Assembly: GCF_021391495.1 (NCBI RefSeq)
Contig: NZ_CP090063.1
Location: 6,634,001-6,698,000 of the forward strand
Direction: 5' to 3'
Length of the DNA: 64,000 bases
DNA from: Amycolatopsis acidiphila
GTDB lineage: Bacteria > Actinomycetota > Actinomycetes > Mycobacteriales > Pseudonocardiaceae
The position numbers and the translations under genes were made by a program. Numbering within the stretch: position 1 is the first letter of the stretch; each line of letters opens with the position of its first letter. The notes below the pieces were generated by a model that saw nothing but the letters and a program-made list of their open reading frames with translations, was not told the DNA's origin and did no database searches. Below are positions 50,215 through 58,886 of the stretch, one piece after another.

Positions 50215-50607
50215 ATGACGAACGATCGCAATGTGCTGGGCGGGGAACTGGAGCCGTGTGGCAGCGACCCCGTCACCGGGTTCCACCGCGAGGGCTGCTG
50301 CACCACCGGTCCCGATGACCTCGGCAACCACACCGTCTGTGCGGTCGTCACGAAGGAGTTCCTCGAACACCAGCTCGAGAAGGGCAACGACCTGGTGACC
50401 CCGCGCCCGGAGTACGAGTTCCCGGGGCTGCAGGCCGGCGACCGGTGGTGCATCTGCGCCGCGCGCTGGCAGGAGGCGTACGAGGCGGGCGTCGCGCCGC
50501 CGGTCCTGCTCGCGGCGACGCACGCCCGGGCGCTGGAGGTCGTGGACCTGGACGCCCTGCGCGAACACGCGGCCGACATCCCGGCGGACCCTAGCTCGCT
50601 GCTCTGA
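50215..50607 (+). CDS. DUF2237 protein
   Basis: A 130-residue DUF2237 member: RNVLGGELEPCGSDPVTGFHREGCC at the start, GNHTVCAVVTKEFLEH, and GDRWCICAARWQEA. Five or so conserved cysteines suggest a metal or disulfide role, not yet known. ATG 50215 follows the GNAT stop by two bases, so they are probably co-translated. Confidence 0.85.
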   Translation: MTNDRNVLGGELEPCGSDPVTGFHREGCCTTGPDDLGNHTVCAVVTKEFLEHQLEKGNDLVTPRPEYEFPGLQAGDRWCICAARWQEAYEAGVAPPVLLAATHARALEVVDLDALREHAADIPADPSSLL

Positions 50608-51193
50608 CCCTGGTGCGGGTGAACCGCACGGACGCGGCGACCAGCGCGATCGACCCGAGCACGGAGGTGATCTCCACGGCGAGGTTGTGCCTGCTCGCGA
50701 AGTCGGGGTCGAGCAGGCCGCCGGGGTCGTCGAGCACCGCGACCTCGGCGCCCTGCTGCTGGCGGTCGGTCGAGTCGGTGCGGACCATGAAGGTGCCGCC
50801 ACGCGGGCAGGAGATCGTGTGCACGAACCCGTAGTGCTGGTAGCGCGAGCGGGTGTCGACCTCCTCGCGCTGCACCACCTGGCAGGTCTCGGTTAACCCG
50901 AAAGTGTGTAAGGCGAGCCCGCGGCCGGCCACGGTCACGGCGGCGAACAGCAGCGCACCCGAGGCGACCGCGATGATCAGGGCCCACCAGGGCCCGCCCG
51001 CGAAGCGCACCATGCCCAGCCCGAACGCCGCGACCCCGGCGATACCCGCGACCAGCGCGGCGATCGTGCTGTGCGGGGGTAGCACGAACAACACCGCACC
51101 GAGGGCGATCGCCGCCAGCCCGGCGGGGGCGACCACCCGGCCGGTGCGGATTCCGAGTCTTCGGGCGAGAGCACCCGCCGGAGAGCCTGCCAT
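50591..51193 (-). CDS. hypothetical membrane protein
   Basis: A 200-residue protein with about four helices in the first 95 residues and one near the C-terminus (EITSVLGSIALVAASV), enclosing an outer region with two cysteines (ETCQVVQRE and HTISCPRGGTF). No family is recognised. The 3' end overlaps that of the DUF2237 gene by 17 bases. It is divergent from the J-domain gene. Confidence 0.6.
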   Translation of the reverse strand: MAGSPAGALARRLGIRTGRVVAPAGLAAIALGAVLFVLPPHSTIAALVAGIAGVAAFGLGMVRFAGGPWWALIIAVASGALLFAAVTVAGRGLALHTFGLTETCQVVQREEVDTRSRYQHYGFVHTISCPRGGTFMVRTDSTDRQQQGAEVAVLDDPGGLLDPDFASRHNLAVEITSVLGSIALVAASVRFTRTRVRAAS

Positions 51194-51269
51194 CGCGTAA
51201 CTCTAGGCCGACTCCGCGGCCGCGCCCAGAGACGCTGGACCGGTCTCCACCCCCTTGTATTGTGACCGC

Positions 51270-52310
51270 GTGCAGGAAGCCGGCTACTACGAGCTGCTCG
51301 GGGTGGACAGGACCGCCTCCGCGGCCGCGATCAAGTCGGCGTACCGGTCCAAGGCGCGGGCGAGCCATCCCGATGCCGGCGGTTCGCCCGCCGAGTTCCA
51401 CCTGCTCCGGGAGGCCTACGAGACGCTCAGCGACCCGTACCGCAGGGCCAACTACGACCGCGGGCTGGCGCCCGCGGCGGTGCGTGTCCGGCGGCGGCCC
51501 CGCGAGTTCGGCGAGGACCCCTCGTTCGTCGCCACCATGCCGCGGCTCGACCCGCAGACCCTGCCGTGGTGGCATCGCGGCGAGGACTGCGCCTGCCCGG
51601 CCTCGCCGCAACGCCCGGGCCACGCGCCGGCCGCGATCCTGCTCGGCTGGCTGCTGCTCGTCGTGCTGCCGCTGATGGCGGCCCCGCTGCTGCTGACCGT
51701 CTGGCTGCTGCTCGCGACGGCGGTGGCGATCTGGCTCGTGCGGCGGCACCTGCTGCTGATCCGGGCGCGGCAGCGGTTCGCGGCCGAGTTCGGCGGCACG
51801 CTGGTGTTCGGCCGCCCTGGCACGGACGCCGACCAGTGGGGCGAGCGGCTGACGGCGGAGCTGCTGGAGCGCTACCTGACGCGGCTGCCCAGCGTGCGGA
51901 TCTGCCATGGGCTCGCCTTGCCGGGCTCGGTGTTCGCCGACATCGACCACGCGGTCCTCGCCGGGCGGCGGCTCGTGCTCGTCGAGTCGAAGACCTGGCT
52001 GCCGGGCCACTACGGCGCGGACGAGGACGGCACGCTGTGGCGCGACGACCGCCTGTTCCGCGGCGGGGCGACGCGGCTGCCGGAGGCGATCGAGGCCTAC
52101 CGGGAGCTGCTGCCGGGCGTGGAGATCCGCGGTGCGCTGATCGTGTACCCGAGCCGGGCCGGGGAGATCAGCACCGAGGAGGACTTCGAGCTGCCCGCAC
52201 CGCCGATGACCCCGGAGCAGTTCGTCGCCGAGATCGGCGGCTGGCTGGCCGCCCAGCCGTCCACAGTGGACATCGACGTCCTGCGGCGGCTGCGCCACCA
52301 GGTCGTCTGA
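51270..52310 (+). CDS. J-domain / membrane / NERD-domain fusion
   Basis: A 346-residue protein. The J domain (about 5-67) has [12 protein letters not shown] and the HPD motif in ASHPDAGG, needed to stimulate Hsp70. Two hydrophobic helices (about 118-160) follow. The C-terminal part (about 175-315) is NERD-like, with [20 protein letters not shown], where D and ESK fit a nuclease-like core. GTG 51270 lies seven bases after TATTGT, so it may be leaderless. A chaperone-recruiting membrane nuclease-fold protein is an inference. Confidence 0.75.
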   Translation: MQEAGYYELLGVDRTASAAAIKSAYRSKARASHPDAGGSPAEFHLLREAYETLSDPYRRANYDRGLAPAAVRVRRRPREFGEDPSFVATMPRLDPQTLPWWHRGEDCACPASPQRPGHAPAAILLGWLLLVVLPLMAAPLLLTVWLLLATAVAIWLVRRHLLLIRARQRFAAEFGGTLVFGRPGTDADQWGERLTAELLERYLTRLPSVRICHGLALPGSVFADIDHAVLAGRRLVLVESKTWLPGHYGADEDGTLWRDDRLFRGGATRLPEAIEAYRELLPGVEIRGALIVYPSRAGEISTEEDFELPAPPMTPEQFVAEIGGWLAAQPSTVDIDVLRRLRHQVV

Positions 52311-52474
52311 CGGGGAGTCGGTTTACGGACGGTGGCAGTCGCCGGGATGCGGAGGCGAGATGTCACGGCTGCGGTCCAGGCCTGGAGCGAGCGCCACGGA
52401 ACCCCACCTCGTCGGTCTGGCAGGCCGGGTGGCTGCGCCGCCGCACCGAAGCTCGGCCGCTCCCGCGGGCCGTC

Positions 52475-52543
52475 GGTACCGGCACGACAGGCGTGCTCCC
52501 ACTCGGCCTCGGTCGGCAGGCGGTACCCCGCGGCCGAGTTCAT
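52475..52543 (-). pseudogene. remnant of a formylglycine-generating (SUMF1/FGE-sulfatase) domain
   Basis: The minus strand reads GYRLPTEAEWEHACRAGT within 23 codons, a hallmark of the FGE-sulfatase domain. The rest of the domain (about 250 residues) is missing and the frame turns to unrelated Pro/Arg sequence. It overlaps another remnant on the opposite strand. Confidence 0.6.
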
Positions 52544-52853
52544 GACGCCCTGCTGCTCGGCCGCCGCACCTACGACGCGTTCGCCCGCTCCTCACACAGC
52601 CGATCGCTGAGAGCGTCGCCGCACTGAAGGACCGCCACCAGGAGGTCCACGTCATCGGCAGCCTCAACCTGGTGCAGTCACTGCTGCGCTTCGGCCTCGT
52701 CGACCGGCTCGACCTCTGCGTCGACCCGCTCGTGCTCGGCACCGGCAAGAAGGTGTTCGGAGACGGCATCCCACCCACCGCAGCTACCCCGACGGCATGC
52801 TCCACCTGGCATACGACACCGCCGGCGAACCAACCCACGGCACCATCGGATAA
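52538..52853 (+). pseudogene. frameshifted dihydrofolate-reductase-like (RibD C-terminal) remnant
   Basis: Pieces are in different frames: HDALLLGRRTYDAFA (52541 on), then LKDRHQEVHVIGSLNLVQSL and DPLVLGTGKKVFGDG (52624 on), then YPDGMLHLAYDTAG ending TAA at 52851-52853. Together they spell a RibD_C/DHFR-like reductase with at least two frameshifts or deletions and no N-terminus. With the FGE remnant this marks a decay zone from 52311 to 52892. Confidence 0.7.
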
Positions 52854-52892
52854 GGCTGAAGCCCTGATCACAGGACCGCACGGCGACCATCC

Positions 52893-53162
52893 CTAAGCCA
52901 CGCTCCACAGGCAGAACGGCGGCTCGCGGTCCCGCTTCGCGACGTACGTGCCCTTCGACTTCACCGTCACCACCAGGCCCCGCTCGCGCAGGATCCGCGT
53001 CGCGTGGCGGGCCGTGCCCAGGGAGACGCCGTAGTCGCGGGCCAGTTGCCCTTCGGCCGGCAGCGGGGTGTTCGGCGCCAGCTCGCCGGATTCGATCCGG
53101 GTGGCGAGCAGCTTCGCCAGCGCCTCGTAGAGGTAACCAGGGGTGTCAGGGTCGAGTTTCAT
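52893..53162 (-). CDS. short GntR-type winged-helix regulator
   Basis: An 89-residue protein with only the GntR DNA-binding domain: YLYEALAKLLATRIESGELA, LPAEGQLARDYGVSLGTARHATRIL and GTYVAKRD. No ligand domain follows, unlike typical FadR/HutC members, so it may be a stand-alone binder or need a partner. ATG 53162 lacks an SD. It faces a similarly small XRE gene across 66 bp. Confidence 0.75.
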   Translation of the reverse strand: MKLDPDTPGYLYEALAKLLATRIESGELAPNTPLPAEGQLARDYGVSLGTARHATRILRERGLVVTVKSKGTYVAKRDREPPFCLWSVA

Positions 53163-53194
53163 AGGACAAAAAGTATCACGTAAACAACAAACTG

Positions 53195-53209
53195 TCGTGT
53201 CGGACACGA
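53195..53209. promoter_or_regulatory. palindromic operator between the GntR and XRE mini-regulators
   Basis: TCGTGTC-G-GACACGA is a perfect 7-bp inverted repeat with one central base. It lies just before TAAGCT (53213-53218), a -10-like box 10 bases from the XRE ATG. The position suits cross- or auto-repression. Confidence 0.5.
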
Positions 53210-53228
53210 GGGCTAAGCTGCTGTTCCG

Positions 53229-53513
53229 ATGGCCGAAGAGGAGCTGGACGACGGGTTCGACGCGCGGCTTCGCGCGCTTGCGGCGCGGATCCGCAGGGCA
53301 CGGCGGGACCAGGACCTCAGCCAGGAGGATCTGGCCGACCGCGCGGGCGTCTCGCGTTCGGTCGTCGCGGAGCTGGAGCGCTCCCGGCTGGACCAGCCCA
53401 AGCGCAAGGAGGACCCGCGCAAGCGGCCGCCGCGCAACATCACCCTCGACAGCCTGTTCCGGATGGCCGACGCCCTCGGCGTGCACCCCGCGGACCTGCT
53501 CGACGACCGCTGA
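53229..53513 (+). CDS. small XRE-family HTH regulator
   Basis: A 94-residue protein: HTH with RIRRARRDQDLSQEDLADRAGVSRSVVAELE (quoted in two halves here, about 22-52), followed by a basic linker (DQPKRKEDPRKRPPRN) and LDSLFRMADALGVHPADLLD. The basic insertion between helices 4 and 5 is unusual in length. ATG 53229 follows a -10 box closely. It could act with the divergent GntR protein. Confidence 0.75.
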   Translation: MAEEELDDGFDARLRALAARIRRARRDQDLSQEDLADRAGVSRSVVAELERSRLDQPKRKEDPRKRPPRNITLDSLFRMADALGVHPADLLDDR

Positions 53514-53517
53514 GCCC

Positions 53518-53952
53518 TCAGAAACCGCGCACCCGGGCGACGTCGATCCGGACGGCCACCGAGTAGTCCGCGCCGAAGCTTTCGGTGTCCCCGCTGATCC
53601 GCGTCATCGCTTCGCCGTACTTCGCCACGTACTCCGGCAGTTCGTGCGGCCGCGGGTGGCTCGGCACGCGATGCGCCGTCCCGGTGAAGATCACGACGTC
53701 GCCGCCCTGGCCGTCGCCGTCGCCGTCGAAGTGCAGCGTCACCTGCGGGCGGGCCTCGATGTGCGCGAGCCGCTTGGCGTCCGGGCGGTTGAAGACCAGC
53801 AGGCCGTCGTCCTGCCACACGAACCAAACCGGGTTCGGCTGCGGCGTGCCGTCCGCGCCGACGGTCGTGAACCAGATGACCCGCTCGGCCGTCAGCCGCT
53901 CCCGTACCCGGGCGCCGAACGGGGTTCCGGGGTCGGGCAGCAGTGTCGCCAT
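53518..53952 (-). CDS. PPOX-class F420-dependent oxidoreductase (TIGR03667 type)
   Basis: A 144-residue split-barrel flavin/F420 protein: ERLTAERVIWFTTVGADGTPQPNPVWFVW and RPDAKRLAHIEARPQVTLHFDGDG fit the TIGR03667 subfamily (Rv3369-like). It would use F420H2 to reduce an unknown substrate. The fbiC gene in the same window supports F420 supply. ATG 53952 is chosen over 53964 because the domain starts MATLLPDPGTPFG. Confidence 0.8.
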   Translation of the reverse strand: MATLLPDPGTPFGARVRERLTAERVIWFTTVGADGTPQPNPVWFVWQDDGLLVFNRPDAKRLAHIEARPQVTLHFDGDGDGQGGDVVIFTGTAHRVPSHPRPHELPEYVAKYGEAMTRISGDTESFGADYSVAVRIDVARVRGF

Positions 53953-54029
53953 GAGGCCCAGCATAGGAGCCTGTGGCCGCGCTCACTCCACTCTCACCCG
54001 CGATCGACCTCCCGTGATAGGCATGCCCG

Positions 54030-54746
54030 ATGCGCCTGCTGCTGCTGTCCAACTCGACCGCCCCCGGCAGGCGGTACCTCGAACACGCCGCGGACGCGCT
54101 GGCCGAAGTACTCGCCGACGTCCGGCGGGTCGTGTTCGTCCCATTCGCGCTCACCGACCACGACGGGTACACCGCACAGGTCGCCGAAGCACTGGCGGCA
54201 CACGGGGTCGAGGTGCTCGGCGCGCACCAGGACGACCCGATCAAGCTGTTCAACTCCGCGCAGGCGGTGTTCGTCGGCGGCGGCAACACCTTCCGCCTGC
54301 TGCGCGAGCTCTACGCGCGCGAGCTGCTCGCCCCGATCCGGGACCGGGTCGCGCACGGCACCGTCTACATCGGATCGAGCGCGGGCACGAACGTCGCCTG
54401 CCCGACCATCCGCACGACCAACGACATGCCGATCGTGCAGCCGCCCGCGTTCGAGGCGAGCGGGCTGGTGCCGTTCCAGATCAACCCGCACTACCTGGAC
54501 CCGGTCGACGGCGACCGGCACATGGGCGAGACTCGCGAGGAACGGATCGAACAGTTCCTCGAGGAGAACGACGTGCCCGTGCTCGGTATGCGGGAAGGCA
54601 CCTGGCTGCGGCGGGAGGACTCGACGCTCACGCTCGGCGGTGAAACGGTCGGCGCGCGGTTGTTCCGCCGCGGCACGGCTCCGGCGGAGATCGAGCCCGG
54701 CGCCGACCTGAGCGAGCTGCTCGAAACCGTGGGCCGCTTCCGGTGA
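54030..54746 (+). CDS. pepE: peptidase E (alpha-aspartyl dipeptidase, S51)
   Basis: A 238-residue enzyme cleaving Asp-X dipeptides. The nucleophile is Ser-117 in IGSSAGTN, with AVFVGGGNTFRLLRELY before it and the catalytic-site region FQINPHYLDP (His) after. Length and motif spacing match E. coli PepE. It overlaps the DUF1015 gene by four bases (GTGA), so they are coupled. Confidence 0.85.
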   Translation: MRLLLLSNSTAPGRRYLEHAADALAEVLADVRRVVFVPFALTDHDGYTAQVAEALAAHGVEVLGAHQDDPIKLFNSAQAVFVGGGNTFRLLRELYARELLAPIRDRVAHGTVYIGSSAGTNVACPTIRTTNDMPIVQPPAFEASGLVPFQINPHYLDPVDGDRHMGETREERIEQFLEENDVPVLGMREGTWLRREDSTLTLGGETVGARLFRRGTAPAEIEPGADLSELLETVGRFR

Positions 54747-55864
54747 CAGCCTGGGCACGCGCGATCAAGACCGGCTGGGTGGTCGACGGCGCGGTGCCCG
54801 GGCCCGACGTCGACGAGTTCGCCGAGCCCGCGGAGGTCGCGGCGGCCCTCGCCGGCACGCGGAAGGCCACATTGCTGGCGGTGCAGCATCCGCACCGCAC
54901 GCCGGAGGCCCGCGCGCGGCAGCTGTCGCTGGCCGAGGCCCTGCCCGGCGCCCGGCGCACCCTCGACGAGTTGCTCGCGACCGCCTATCACCAGGTGCAC
55001 GACGTGGTCGCGGTCTACGAGGTCGCCGGCCGGGCGATCGGCGTGCTGTGCCTGATCGACCCGGCCGCCGTCGACGAGCAGGTGCGGCACAGCGAACAGG
55101 TGTACCCGGACATCGTCGCCGAGCGCGCGGCGATGCTGACCGGTCTCGGCCGGGCGACCAGCGCCGCCATGCTGGTGCCGGTCGGCGACGGGGCGGAGCT
55201 GACGGCCGCGGCAGGGCGAGCGGTCGCCGGGCAGCCGCCGGCCGTGTCCACCCCGGACTCGCACCGGCTCTGGCTCCTCGGCCCCGGCCCGGCGCAGGAC
55301 GAGCTGCTCGACGCCGTGCGACGTCGCCCGCTGCTGGTCGCCGACGGCAACCACCGGGTCGCGGCGGCGGCCGCCGCGGGCTCGCCGCTGCTCGCGCTCG
55401 TCACCGCGGGCCCGCACCTGCGGATCGGCGCCATCCACCGGACGCTCGTCGGCACCGGGCTGACATCCGCCGACCTCGCCGCCGCCTGGCGCCGGACCGG
55501 GCTGGTCGTGCACGAGGCCGCCGATCCGGCGCCACCGCGCGAACCCGGGACGGTGACCGTGCCGCCGAACCTCGTCGTCGACCTGCCCGCGTCCGAAGGG
55601 CCCCTGCCCCGGATCGATCACGCCGTCGTCGAGGACCTGCTCATCGCGGACGCACTCGGTCTCGACCCGGGGGGCCCGCACGTGCGCGTGCTGCCCGAGG
55701 GGCACGACCCCGGCCCGGACGCCGATGCCGTCCTGCAGCTGGCGCCGGTGCCGCTCGCCGACGTGCTGGCCGTGCACGAGCAGGGCCGGCTGATGCCGCG
55801 CAAGAGCACCTACTTCACGCCGAAACCACGCAGCGGCCTGCTCGTCGCCGACCTCACCGGCTGA
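54743..55864 (+). CDS. DUF1015 family protein
   Basis: A 373-residue DUF1015 member: LLVADGNHRVAAA (about 194-206) and the C-terminal MPRKSTYFTPKPRSGLL are the family signatures, which hint at a phospho-serine-type kinase or catalytic fold in related SbnI-like proteins. GTG 54743 overlaps the pepE stop. The function here is unknown; coupling to a dipeptidase suggests an amino-acid-related role, which is inference. Confidence 0.8.
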   Translation: MTAWARAIKTGWVVDGAVPGPDVDEFAEPAEVAAALAGTRKATLLAVQHPHRTPEARARQLSLAEALPGARRTLDELLATAYHQVHDVVAVYEVAGRAIGVLCLIDPAAVDEQVRHSEQVYPDIVAERAAMLTGLGRATSAAMLVPVGDGAELTAAAGRAVAGQPPAVSTPDSHRLWLLGPGPAQDELLDAVRRRPLLVADGNHRVAAAAAAGSPLLALVTAGPHLRIGAIHRTLVGTGLTSADLAAAWRRTGLVVHEAADPAPPREPGTVTVPPNLVVDLPASEGPLPRIDHAVVEDLLIADALGLDPGGPHVRVLPEGHDPGPDADAVLQLAPVPLADVLAVHEQGRLMPRKSTYFTPKPRSGLLVADLTG

Positions 55865-56713
55865 TCAGTCCCCGGCCGGCCCCGGCAGCACCCGCTCCAG
55901 CGCGGACCAGCCGGTGTCGAGCTCCCGCTCCCGCTGCTCGGCACGGCCGCCGCCACGCAGGCCGAACAGCCGTTTCGCGAACAGCAGGTAGATCACCACG
56001 GCGAGGTTGATGAGCAGGGTGAGGATCTTGAAGACACTGACCTTGTGCGTGAGCTCGTAGATCTCGGGCACCAGCAGCACGGCGGTCGCGACGAAGGTCA
56101 GGTACTCCGCCCAGCGCTTCGCCAGCCACAGGCCGACCGCCTCGACCCCCTCCAGCACCGCGTACGCCGCGACCACCGCGCCGACCAGCCACAACGTCGA
56201 CGCCCGGACGTCGAACGCCTTCGCGACCTCGCCGAGCATCCCGTCGCCGGAGCTGCCGGTGCGCCCGCCGAGCGCGCCCTGCAGCGCGTCCGCGATCCGG
56301 AAGAACGGGCCGCTGAGCGCCTGCCGCTCGTGCGCGAAGGCGAAGACGCCGACGGCGAGCGCCGCCAGGACGACGAAGTGCACGAGCCGGTCCAGGGCGA
56401 TGAGCCGCAGGACATAGCGGTCGCGCAACAGCTTGCCGCGCAACGGTATGTCCACTTCGTGCGGTTCTGGCGGATACTCGCGGCTCGGTTCCTCCGGCGG
56501 CGGGAGCGGCAGCCAGCTGTCGCAGCGCAGGCAGCGGTGCCAGCGCAGCCCCCCTTGTTCCCGCACCACGACCGCGTCTTCGGGCCGGATCCGGGCCGCG
56601 TCCCTGCCGACCAGCTCGTGGCCGCTGCGGGCGCAGCCCAGCAGTTCGTAGTGCAGCCATCCGCGCCGCGGGCCGGCCCCGGGTGGGGGGAGGAGCTCGT
56701 TTCCGCCTGTCAC
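55865..56713 (-). CDS. DUF2127 membrane protein with N-terminal Cys-rich region
   Basis: A 282-residue protein. The N-terminal about 85 residues have cysteines and histidines (HYELLGCARSGHELVGRD, WHRCLRCDSW) like a zinc-binding domain. Four membrane helices follow, with the DUF2127 pattern YAVLEGVEAVGLWLAKRWAE and FVATAVLLVPEIYELTH. GTG 56713 follows a TACTCT -10-like box by eight bases, so it may be leaderless; ATG 56761 is the alternative. The function is unknown. Confidence 0.75.
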   Translation of the reverse strand: MTGGNELLPPPGAGPRRGWLHYELLGCARSGHELVGRDAARIRPEDAVVVREQGGLRWHRCLRCDSWLPLPPPEEPSREYPPEPHEVDIPLRGKLLRDRYVLRLIALDRLVHFVVLAALAVGVFAFAHERQALSGPFFRIADALQGALGGRTGSSGDGMLGEVAKAFDVRASTLWLVGAVVAAYAVLEGVEAVGLWLAKRWAEYLTFVATAVLLVPEIYELTHKVSVFKILTLLINLAVVIYLLFAKRLFGLRGGGRAEQRERELDTGWSALERVLPGPAGD

Positions 56714-56766
56714 GCAGCCGAAGAGTAATGCACGTGCAGTCGTTCCGTGCGTCGCGAACATTCGTT

Positions 56767-56779
56767 CTGCAAATTGCAG
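56767..56779. promoter_or_regulatory. palindrome CTGCAA-A-TTGCAG in a divergent region
   Basis: A perfect 6-bp inverted repeat with a one-base centre, beside GAAC-N4-GTTC at about 56756-56767. It lies between the DUF2127 gene and the small zinc protein gene. AT-rich compared with surroundings; a good operator candidate. Confidence 0.45.
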
Positions 56780-56893
56780 TGTTGGTAGGTTTCAGTGAGC
56801 GAATCGCTGGTTTGCTACATTCCGGTGACGACGCTTCTGGCCCCGGGCCCGCGCCTTTATGCTGCGAAGAGCCGAGAAACCCGGATGGTAATC

Positions 56894-57121
56894 ATGGCAA
56901 CTCGCATTGATTTCGGACCCGGCGACACCTGTTTCGCCTGCCTTGTTCCGTGGGAACAGACTCCCCGGCACGAAGAATGGTGTTTCGACATGCACGACAG
57001 GCCACTGTGCGGCCAGTGCGCCCGTGACGAATTCATAATCCACGAGCCGTGGGGCGATGGTTTTCCCGATGCGGAATTCCTGCCGAGACGCCCGGCGGAC
57101 CTTTCCTATCTCCTGCCCTGA
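56894..57121 (+). CDS. small Cys4 protein, less GC-biased
   Basis: A 75-residue protein with CFAC (about 13-16), a lone WCFDMHD Cys, and CGQC (about 39-42), probably a zinc ribbon. Many third positions are A or T (GAATTCATAATC, GGTTTTCCCGATGCG), unlike neighbouring genes, which hints at horizontal origin or a special expression need. ATG 56894 or 56885 may be used. No family is recognised. Confidence 0.6.
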   Translation: MATRIDFGPGDTCFACLVPWEQTPRHEEWCFDMHDRPLCGQCARDEFIIHEPWGDGFPDAEFLPRRPADLSYLLP

Positions 57122-57203
57122 CGCACGTATCCTCCCGCAGCCGGTCGGGCCCGCGCGGTATACCGTGGGTGGACTGAGCGGCGGCCACGGGAGGTGACGG
57201 CTG

Positions 57204-58061
57204 ATGGGGGATGCCGCGGCACGCCCCACGGTGAGCAGGCGACGCGAAGTCAGCCACACGAGCGCCCGCTCGTTGCTGATGACCGTGCTCGGCGAGTTCG
57301 TGCTTCCCCGCGGCCGTCCGGTCTGGACGTCGACGCTGGTCGACGTGCTGGCCATGTTCGGCGTCGAGGAGAAGTCGGCCCGCCAGGCGCTCGCGCGCAC
57401 CGCGGCCGAAGGCTGGCTGGTCTCCGAACGCGTCGGCAGGCGGGTGCGCTGGTCGCTCACGCCGCCGGGGCGGCGGCTGCTCTCCGAAGGCGCGGAACGG
57501 ATCTACGGCTTCGGCCGCGACGGCGGCGAGTGGGACGGCCGGTGGCTGATGCTGCTGGTGTCGGTGCCGGAGACCAAGCGGGACCTGCGGCACAGCCTGC
57601 GCACCCGGCTGACCTGGGCGGGCTTCGGCTCGCCGACGCCAGGGGTGTGGATCAGCGCGGACACCAGCAGGCAGGACGAGGCGGACAGCATCGTGCGCGA
57701 GCTGGGGCTCGACCGCGAGGCGATGTCGTTCGTCGCGTCCTACGGCAAGATCGGCGACGAGGACGCGATGGTCTCGCGTGCCTGGGACCTGACCGCGCTC
57801 GAGGAGCGCTACGAAGGCTTCATCGACGAGTTCACGGGCCCGCGCCCGGCGACCGGCGACGAGGTGCTGCACGCCCAGACGCGGCTGGTGCACGAGTGGC
57901 GCCGGTTCCCGTTCCTCGACCCGCAGCTGCCGGTCCGGCTGCTGCCGGCGAACTGGAGCGGCGTCCAGGCGGCGGAGCTGTTCCACCGCAAGCACGTCGA
58001 ATGGCGTGCCATCGCGCAGCAGCACTGGGAGCTGCGGACGGCGGAGGAAGAGGCGGCATAG
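57204..58061 (+). CDS. PaaX-family transcriptional regulator
   Basis: A 285-residue PaaX-like repressor. The N-terminal winged HTH contains SARSLLMTVLGEFVLPRG and ARQALARTAAEGWLVSE; the C-terminal part has RWLMLLVSVPETKRDLRH, WISADTSRQDEA and EWRRFPFLDPQLPVRLLP typical of the family. PaaX proteins often sense aryl-CoA esters such as phenylacetyl-CoA. No paa genes are in the window; the nearby styrene-type oxygenase is a possible target. Confidence 0.82.
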   Translation: MGDAAARPTVSRRREVSHTSARSLLMTVLGEFVLPRGRPVWTSTLVDVLAMFGVEEKSARQALARTAAEGWLVSERVGRRVRWSLTPPGRRLLSEGAERIYGFGRDGGEWDGRWLMLLVSVPETKRDLRHSLRTRLTWAGFGSPTPGVWISADTSRQDEADSIVRELGLDREAMSFVASYGKIGDEDAMVSRAWDLTALEERYEGFIDEFTGPRPATGDEVLHAQTRLVHEWRRFPFLDPQLPVRLLPANWSGVQAAELFHRKHVEWRAIAQQHWELRTAEEEAA

Positions 58062-58071
58062 CGGTCGCGCT

Positions 58072-58797
58072 CTAAAGCTCCCAGACCTCCTCGGGTGCCT
58101 GGGTCAGCCGTCGCGCGGTGCGGCGGACGGCGTCCGCGGCCTTGTCCTCCCCGATGTCCCCGCCGACGAAAACCACGGCGACGCAACCGATCGTGCCCTC
58201 GGCGAGGCGCACCGGCGCCGCGAGCTCGGTGAGCCCGGCGTGCAGCTCCCCGACCGTGCGCACGTACCCCGTCTGCCGCGCCCAACCCACCTCGGGCCGC
58301 TCGTCCGGCCGCGCGGGCCGGGCCGACTGGATCGCCAGACCGCACGCCCCGCGGTCCAACGGCGCGCGCGCCCACGGCCGGTACGCGGCGACGCCCATGC
58401 GGTCGCGATCCGGCTCCACGGTGACCAGCGTGACGACCTGATCGCCGCGCGGCACGGCGAAGAAAGCCGTGGCGCACACGGTGTTCGCCAGCTCGCCGAG
58501 GACGTCGTGCAGCTGCGCCTGCGTCTCCCCCAGCAGCGAGCGCGTCAGCACCAGCAGCCCGAGGCCCATCGTGTAGCGGCCCTCTCCAGTACGCCGAACG
58601 AGTTCCCGATCTTCCAGCGTGCGCAGGATGCGGTAGACAATGGAGCGGTGCAGCCCAGTAGCGGCGGCCAGCTCCTGACTCGACCTGGCCCGGCCGTCGG
58701 CCAGGATGTCCAGCACGTCGAGCGCACGGTCCAGCGTCTGGGCCCTGACCCCCGCCTTGGCCTCCACCCCAGCTCCCCTCGATGTTGCCTGGGTCAC
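58072..58797 (-). CDS. IclR-family transcriptional regulator
   Basis: A 241-residue IclR protein: winged HTH with DVLDILADGRARSSQELA and GLHRSIVYRILRTLEDRELV (about 26-70), then the GAF-like effector domain with GACGLAIQSARP and EGTIGCVAVVFVG. It is divergent from the flavin reductase-oxygenase operon (89-bp gap) and so probably controls it. Confidence 0.85.
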   Translation of the reverse strand: MTQATSRGAGVEAKAGVRAQTLDRALDVLDILADGRARSSQELAAATGLHRSIVYRILRTLEDRELVRRTGEGRYTMGLGLLVLTRSLLGETQAQLHDVLGELANTVCATAFFAVPRGDQVVTLVTVEPDRDRMGVAAYRPWARAPLDRGACGLAIQSARPARPDERPEVGWARQTGYVRTVGELHAGLTELAAPVRLAEGTIGCVAVVFVGGDIGEDKAADAVRRTARRLTQAPEEVWEL

Positions 58798-58886
58798 CCT
58801 AACACGCTAAGCTGCTCGAATATCGAGCTGACAGCGTTGGTTCTGCTCGATTTCAGAGTCACGCCCAGGAGGATTTCGGGGGACAG

